Part shown: in pieces, positions 30,776 to 37,130 of the stretch
How the letters are laid out: each line of letters starts with the position of its first letter
Numbering within the stretch: the stretch's first letter is position 1
NCBI GenBank assembly: GCA_018398765.1
Contig: JAHBMJ010000170.1
Span: 1 to 37,130, forward strand
Direction: 5' to 3'
Source: Chromera velia
Taxonomy: Eukaryota > Sar > Chromeraceae
Length of the DNA: 37,130 nucleotides
Position numbers and translations under genes: made by a program
The notes under the pieces: model-generated
Seen by the model: the letters and a program-made list of their open reading frames with translations, nothing else
Databases searched by the model: none
What the model was told of the DNA's origin: nothing

Positions 30776-33700
30776 CTGCTTTTCATTTCTGTACAGAGTC
30801 AGGGCCTCCTCAAAGAATACCAACTGGTGCAGCATTGAGTAGTAACCTGCAGGAAACAATTAAAACATACACTGAGTGATCATATAGTGCATGGCACACA
30901 TCCACCAAAGGAAAGAGAGTCAGTTCCTCAAACACTCGTTTCTGTTTTCACTTATTCCATTACAAACGTTTCGTTTCACTGTCACCGACCCGACCCATTC
31001 CGTTTCCCCAATCGAGTGTTGACGTACCAATTTTCTCCGGTCCCCCCAAAAGTCCTTCAAGCTCGCTCTTCACCACTGTCTCATCCACCTCGCCCTCGTC
31101 CCTCACCAGACCGTCAGGCAGCGGGGGCGTAGACAGTCTCTTCCTTTCCCCCCCCTCCTCTCCCTGCCCCCCGCCTCCCCCTGCAAACGAGGGGGACGCG
31201 GGACCCGAGTGGAAGGCAGGACCCGCAGAGGAAAACCCAGACTTCGACAGAGCAGCCAGAGACGCAAACTGCTCTCCCCCCCTTCCCCCCGCGAGAGAGC
31301 TATCACGGGCTTTTATCAACGCCTCCTGACGTACTCTGTGAAGAAAACGCATCGATACGTCGAACGCGTCCCGGCCCAGTCCGGCGACACAAGCGCTGAA
31401 CGCAACGAAGAGACAGGGAGGAAAAGAGACACTCTAATTCACACAGATCCCCACATATTAATAGATGCATGCAAAGAAGAAAGGATACACACGTGCACAT
31501 CTGCACACACCCAACTTTGTTTCCTCCTTCCTTTTCTCCTTCCTCCGTTCCTGTTTTCCTTCCTCTCTGTCTTCCTTCCAAAAGTCGTGCAACCATTTTT
31601 GCCGTCAAGTGGCTCACTCGGTCGCTCATTCCTCTCTATCCAGCCACCCAGCCAGACAGACAGACAGACAGATATTTGGGCGTTATCGTCATTCATGTGT
31701 GCGTGTATTGGTATTTGTTTATGAATACATAACCCACTGGAGTACTCACTTTCTCATTTTTGTCATTTGTTGTCGGAGAAGGGGGGGGAATTCGGGGAGA
31801 GGTGCGGAGGAGGAAGAGGAAGCCGAGGACGAGTGGTTGTGGGGGGACGCTGGGTGAGGTTGTGTAGGGGCAAAACTCAAAAGGGGAGGGGAGGTGAAGG
31901 AAGGCGGCTCCTGCTGGAAGTCCCTCCCCCCCCTTTCCCTCTCAGTGCCTCCTCCACCCATCGCCTCACTGTCTCCTTCCGTCTCCCTGTCTCTTCCTTG
32001 AATTCCTATCTCCTCTCCATTTGAGTCGTTGTCATCCTCCTCCTCTTCCTTCCTTGCCCTCGTCCCCGGAGCCTCCTCTGTGACTGCCGCACTCTCCGGT
32101 CCAAGTTCCTCCTTCGGGCCGACCATGCGGTTGTCTTGAAGGGGAATGATGGGCACTGGCTGGTGACACCCGCACTCCTGCAGAGAAGGTCCCTCTTCCT
32201 CCTCACCCATTGGGTCCTGTATAAAATTTTCGGCGTGTCCCTCCAGTTCGGACTCCGCAAAAACTTGATCTTCCGGAATTGGGCGAGGGTGTCGGCATGA
32301 GAGGCGCATGGGAGAACGGGAGACAGGGCTGAGGGAAAGGGGGGAGGCTGAGGCGGCAGCAGCAGGCAGGGGAGGGAGCCGAGATGCCGCATGTGCGTGT
32401 TTAGGAGAGAGGCCGTGAGCAGAGGGTGACTTGAAGCCCGTGCCCCCTCTTTCCTTCTCCCTGTCCCCCCTCCAGCCTGAGCCTCCATTCCCTGCTGTCA
32501 GTTGGTGAGACAGAAAGTCCACCGCCATCTGGTGTCTGTACAGGGCCTGTTGCGTCTCCTCTATCTGCCTCTGAATCCTCACGAGGGCACAGCGGGTGGC
32601 GGGATCTGCGTCTCTATCTTTCTCGTCTGATGTGATCATGCATTTAAGGAAGGAAATCATGGAAAAGAAAAGAAAAGAAAAAGAATTGGAGACATCACAT
32701 GCAAAGAAAGACAGAAAGAATCAATCAGGAAGGGAGCGTTGTGTCGTTTCCTTCGAGCAGGCAACATCTGCCGACTACAAAGGAAAGATGAACAAAAAAG
32801 AGAGAGAAAGCGTTTCCCATGCAACGGTTCATTCTTCCAGCCATTCACGCGATAATTTCATGCTCGCCTATCCATCCATCCATCGATCCATCCATCGATC
32901 CATCCATCCATCCATCCATCCATCCATCCATCCATCGATCCATCCATCGATCCATCGATCCATCGATCCATCCATCCATCCATCCATCGATCCATCCATC
33001 GATCCATCCATCGACCCATCGATCCATCCATCCATCGATCCATCCATCCATCCATCCATCCATCCATCGATCCATCCATCCATCCATCCATCCATCGATC
33101 CATCCATCGATCCATCCATTCATCCATCCATCCATCCATCCATCGATCCATCGATCCATCCATCCATCCATCCATCCATCCATCGATCCATCCATCCATC
33201 CATCCCTCCCTCCCTCCATCCCATGCATGCATCCGGCAATAAACCGAAAGACTTACCGAGAGAATCAGTCACGTTTGAGAGACCATCTTCTTCTTCGTCT
33301 CTGTGTCTTCCTCTCCCTCTCCCTCCCTCTCTTTCCTTTTCACTCTCACTCCACCCCGCAATCATACGCGCATACTCTGCGTCCTCCTCTCTCTCCAAAG
33401 AACTCCGACGGTCACCTGCACCCTTACGGTACACACCCCTGCCCCCCCCCTTGTTTCTCTCCTCCCTCTCCCCCACTCTACGCAAGTGTCCCCCCCCTCC
33501 GCCCCTTTCCCTTCCTCTCTTCTGCCGACTCTTCTCCAAACTTCTCCAACCGTCACTTCGACTGGCAGGCCCTCCATCGAGCAGTCGTGGGTCGCTTGGG
33601 AGAGCCATCCCGTCCCTGTCTCCCCTCAAGCGTGCGTCAAAGACAGTAGAGGCAGGCGACTGTATCTGCTCCCTGCCCTCCCAATGAACTCTGTTGCTGT

Positions 33701-34684
33701 CTCTCTCCCCCTGTATGAACGTCCGCCTATCTCTCTCTCTGTGCCCACCTCCTCGGAACCTGCCTGCCCTCCCCCCCCCAGGGTTCTTCACCGGAGACAC
33801 GCTCACAGAAACGGATGACCCTCTGCCGACAGCCCGGCCGGAAGGACGTGCGTGGTGTGCCTGTCCGTCTGGAATCGGTAGTCTTCTCTTTTGGGGTCGG
33901 TGCATCATGGGGGAGTGGGAGTGGGAGTGGGAGGGGGACACGCCAATTCCTTCCGGGGCCGTCTGATGATGACTGTGACTGTGACTGTGAATGTGGGAAG
34001 ACCTGCAGACCGGAGAGGAACGACAAATCCTTTTCAAGCGTCAGGTGAGAAATAAATGAAATTTCACCGTAAATCGTATTCAATCAGCGAATTCACCGTA
34101 AATCAGTCAATCGCTTTTCTCATGAGCGGAACGAACCTGATTTTACTTATATCAAACAACTTGCGCAATGCACATTTGGTTTTCAGCACGACATTATTCA
34201 GATGGCCTCGGGAAAACAGTAGCTCAGGGGGCCTTTACACTTTCTTTCCTCCAAAATTCTCTTCCCCATCTCTCTTCCACGATTCCACGGACCTGTTCTT
34301 GTTTGGAGAGACAGACAGGGAGTGGTCTTCCTCCCTCCCTCCCCTCTCAGACCGACGAGGCGAACCTCCGCCCAGACTGTTCCTTTCCCTTTCCCTGTCT
34401 CCTCCAGATCCCCGGGGAGACAGAGACGGTGAGTGCATTCTTGGAGACTCTCTGTCCATCTCACCCACTCTGTCTGCCAGGTTTCTCTTCAACTCCTTCA
34501 CACGACGGTCCCACTCTGCTTGGGCCTCCATCTCATCCACACCCTCTCCGTCCTTTCCTAAGGGCCTCCAATGGCGTTCTCTCTCCTTCTCGGCGAAAGG
34601 AGAAATCACCCACGAGTTCCCGAGGCCTGTTGCAAAACGAACCTGCTCGCTGTTGTTGAAACCGACCTTCAACTTCGAAGCTGA

Positions 34685-34731
<47 letters not shown>

Positions 34732-34741
34732 CGCGCACACA

Positions 34742-34780
<39 letters not shown>

Positions 34781-36984
34781 GCTCATGTAACACAAAACAG
34801 ACCACTGCATCAGACAAGAAATAGGTAGACAAGCCTGCAGAGACACAGAGAGAGTCATTGACGCTTCTTCTTCTCACTGCCGTTTTTGCATGATTTTCTA
34901 GGTAACGCATGAACGACCAAACAAGGAAGGTGTTGTCTTCTCTTCTCAAAGTGTGATCGAATGAATCTTCAGATTTGTTGTCTCGGGGCTTGTGTATGCC
35001 TCCTGCCTGTGCACCGACGCGTCTCGTCTTCTCTTGCTAGAGAGAACAGAACATCCACACGTGGGATCAGTGGAGTCATTTCTACAAGAGGGTGGGGGCA
35101 GTCAAGTCTGGACGAAAAGACACGTAAGAGGACAGGCAGGCAGAGGCAACAGAGGACAGACAGAGAGAGAGAGACATGCAGGGGAATAGAGGAAGAGACG
35201 ACGGTTGAAGGAAGCCAAAAGAAAGACAGAGGACGGAAGGAAGGAAATGCCTGGTCAGTCACCGACAGACCCTGTATGCGTGCAAGATTCTCTCGTCTGA
35301 TTCGGTCGGCTTCTTCCTCAAAAACGCGGAGCCTTCTCTCCTGCATGCAAATACACAAACAGGAAAACAGATATACTCACAGTCAGTCAGATAGCTCGGA
35401 CGAAATCTATGCATGGAGGGAAGACCTCCCTCCAGAGGTTTGACACAGAGAGAAAGGAAGGGCTGAAACACAGAAAGAACATACTCAAAGGGCTGTTGGA
35501 ATATACCTCAAAATCTGCAGAAGAAAGAGAGTGCTCAAAAATGTCGACAAAGAGCGAAAAGCAAAAGAAGCACAGACTGACGAAAGCACGCACCTCTCTC
35601 TTCTGTCGTCTCATCTCCACTCTCTCCTTTCCGCATTTGTATCTGCATTGGCATCCCTGCGGATTGAAGTCTTGTCTCGTCGAGCTGCAATCAAAGAAAG
35701 CCATGAGGAAAGAGAGAATGACATACAAAAAGAAAGAAAGAAAGAAAGAAAGAAAGTATGGCGAAAGCACAGACAGGAATGTTATGTCTGTCGTTTTCCT
35801 TTCTCCTCTTCCAAAAAATTTCCAGAGAGAAAACGGTGTCGTGTTTAATTCAATTCCCCTTCATTCAGGCCTGGCTCTTCAATAAAAAGTTTCAGTCATG
35901 TCTCGCCTCTCTCTTTACATCATCTGCTTCACTGCATGCATGCCATGCGGAGAGAAAAATGACCGTCTGTATCGCTTCACGACGATCCCTTAACGAAACC
36001 TCCAGACTCACCCGTCAGCTCCCCGTGCCGCCTCGTTCCACTGCATACAGCAGGAGCACTGCGTCAGGCTGGCTGCATGATTATTGTTGTTGTTGTTGTG
36101 CCTGTGCGAGTTTCTTCCATTGTAGTACGACGACATTTTGGAGTTCCTCATCCCTCTGGTGGATCCCTTCACGTGCCGTCTCTCTCTCTCTCTCTGGGTC
36201 GTCAGGGCCTGGCCGTCTCCCTCCCTCACGGCCAATTGCGCGTTGAGATTCTCAAGCTGTCGGAGCTTCTCCCGGACTTCCTCCAAGTCAGAGGCCGCCT
36301 CTCGCAGGGCGAGCTGCAAGTGCGGAGAAGGGATGGGCAAATGAGGTAGATCTACAAAGAGTATCAGGTATCGGAACGGAGAAAGTGCACTTCAACATCC
36401 ACTCTCTCTCATCTCTTGGGAGGGCTGCTGCATTCAGGCAGGGAAACATTTAAAGTTTTGCAGGCATGCAGGGAAGCTGAGTGACTCCTGTTGGAAGGAA
36501 GACGTTCCCTCACAAAGTAGGATCGCTCAGAGATGTAGAAGGAAATGTGCATGCAAGAATGGAGTGAGCGTGGAAGAGGTAGCGGTGGGAAGGAGGAGCA
36601 AAGAGACTTTTGTGCTTGTTTTTGTCGTTTTTCTTCTCCGTTCTTTTCTTCCTTTGACCGACCGACCTCCGTCTCCTGTCTGTCCAACTCCTCTTCTCTC
36701 TCCCTCTGGTCTCTCTGCTGCATCTCCATCTTCTTTGGAGATCTGAACCTAGACCTGGATCCTGCTGCAAGTGCGTGTGCGTCCTCTTCGTCTTCTTCCA
36801 GAAGGCGCCGCCGAGACTGGTGACGCTCACACCCGCAGGATCGTCTCGGTACGTCAGGCTGACCTTCCTTTAGTTCTGTAGCCCTTCCCCCTCTGTGTGC
36901 ACTCTGCCTTCTCTTCCTCAAATTCTCCGCTCTCTGCTGGAGGGACTGGAGCTGCAGTTCTTTTGATCTCATGCGCTTGGTCAG
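30776..36984 (-). CDS. Gene 4 (5' partial): coiled-coil, low-complexity protein of unknown function
   Basis: Nine exons are visible (minus): 36984-36667, 36313-36012, 35684-35594, 35340-35271, 34680-34293, 34002-33257, 32626-31750, 31335-31028 and 30846-30776. They total 3,171 nt, about 1,057 residues, with matching phases at every junction. The first exon seen begins at an acceptor (GCAG|CTGACC), so the gene starts beyond the window. The N-terminal part seen is charged coiled coil ([35 protein letters not shown]). It continues as [20 protein letters not shown] across two tiny exons. Then come Ser/Arg-rich and HSHSHS-rich segments and another helical stretch ([17 protein letters not shown]). 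The last exon reads [19 protein letters not shown]. After its GTAAGA donor no further exon is found; if unspliced, translation would add 16 codons and stop at 30725. No family is recognised; a cytoskeletal or centrosomal role would be a guess. Confidence 0.7.
32868..33212. repeat. (CATC)n/(GATC) array in gene 4 intron 6
   Basis: CATC units, with GATC substituted at irregular intervals, run for about 345 bases within the intron 33256-32627. The intron is defined by GTAAGT and ATCAG with phase 1 preserved. Ile-His-Pro-Ser and Met-Asp-Gly-Trp frames on the two strands are pure repeat artefacts. Confidence 0.9.
34688..34777 (-). repeat. (AC)n microsatellite in gene 4 intron 4
   Basis: On the sense strand this is (GT)n ending just before the TGTTCAG acceptor at 34681, as in gene 2 intron 3. 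CGCA interruptions occur in the middle. Confidence 0.85.
35726..35756. repeat. (AAAG)n microsatellite in gene 4 intron 2
   Basis: About seven AAAG units occur in the intron between exons 36012 and 35684. On the sense strand they read CTTT, next to the exon 3 acceptor. Confidence 0.8.
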
Positions 36985-37130
36985 CTGCATGCGGACAGAG
37001 GCATCAAGTCAGAGTGTCTCATGAAAGATAACGGCTCTCTTACAGGTGTTCCACAGGATTTGCGAGATACAGAACATAAATGGAAGCCACACATACACAC
37101 ACACACACACACGCAGAGAGAGAGAGGGGG
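36985..37130. other. Intron sequence at the right edge
   Basis: This lies upstream of the first visible exon of gene 4 and ends in (CA)n and (GA)n repeats at 37089-37130. No convincing additional exon is seen. Confidence 0.5.

Noticed and set aside
32819-33649. ORFs of 276-363 codons rich in Ile-His-Pro-Ser, and Met-Asp-Gly-Trp on the other strand
   Set aside because: They are translations of the CATC/GATC array in a gene 4 intron and the shadow of the neighbouring exon.

Overview
The window is eukaryotic nuclear DNA. The genes are cut into many small exons by introns full of microsatellites. Intergenic stretches are AT-rich, three short runs are unresolved N, and there is no bacterial-style gene packing. 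Three gene models splice together with consistent phases over 9 to 13 exons each. One has an N-terminus that looks like a two-part (signal plus transit peptide) plastid leader, and another carries a small cysteine module of a kind I associate with algal and protist proteins. Together these suggest a photosynthetic alveolate alga; a chromerid such as Chromera is my best guess. That assignment is inference, because no rRNA, organelle gene or other marker in the window proves it.

Layout from left to right. Positions 1-5700 are gene-poor: dispersed repeats, a 322-base inverted repeat with tRNA-like Pol III boxes (567-888 and 1235-1556), minisatellites and SSRs. Gene 1 (minus, 5796-7910) encodes a secreted protein with a Cys module and a region that may be a 2-oxoglutarate/Fe(II) dioxygenase fold; it has one unresolved frame change. 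Positions 7911-9318 are intergenic, with GCATGC clusters and a 211-base MITE. Gene 2 (minus, 9319-19701, 13 exons, about 2,300 residues) is a large acidic, low-complexity, probably chromatin-associated protein with a possible divergent HMG box and a Tudor-like segment. Positions 19702-22497 are an AT-rich divergent intergenic region with three copies of a 27-base motif, an 18-base palindrome and a 20-base tandem repeat. Gene 3 (plus, 22498-29554, 13 exons, 325 residues) is a complete short-chain dehydrogenase/reductase. Positions 29555-30775 are AT-rich and without recognised genes. Gene 4 (minus, 30776-36984, nine exons seen, 5' end outside the window) is a coiled-coil, low-complexity protein of unknown function.

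The genes do not form an obvious pathway. The strongest common signal is in splicing. About half of the 34 inferred 5' splice sites have C at intron position +3, and GTCAGT is the commonest hexamer. Introns also carry (CT)n and (GT)n mostly on the sense strand, and several acceptors sit at the end of a TGCC microsatellite.
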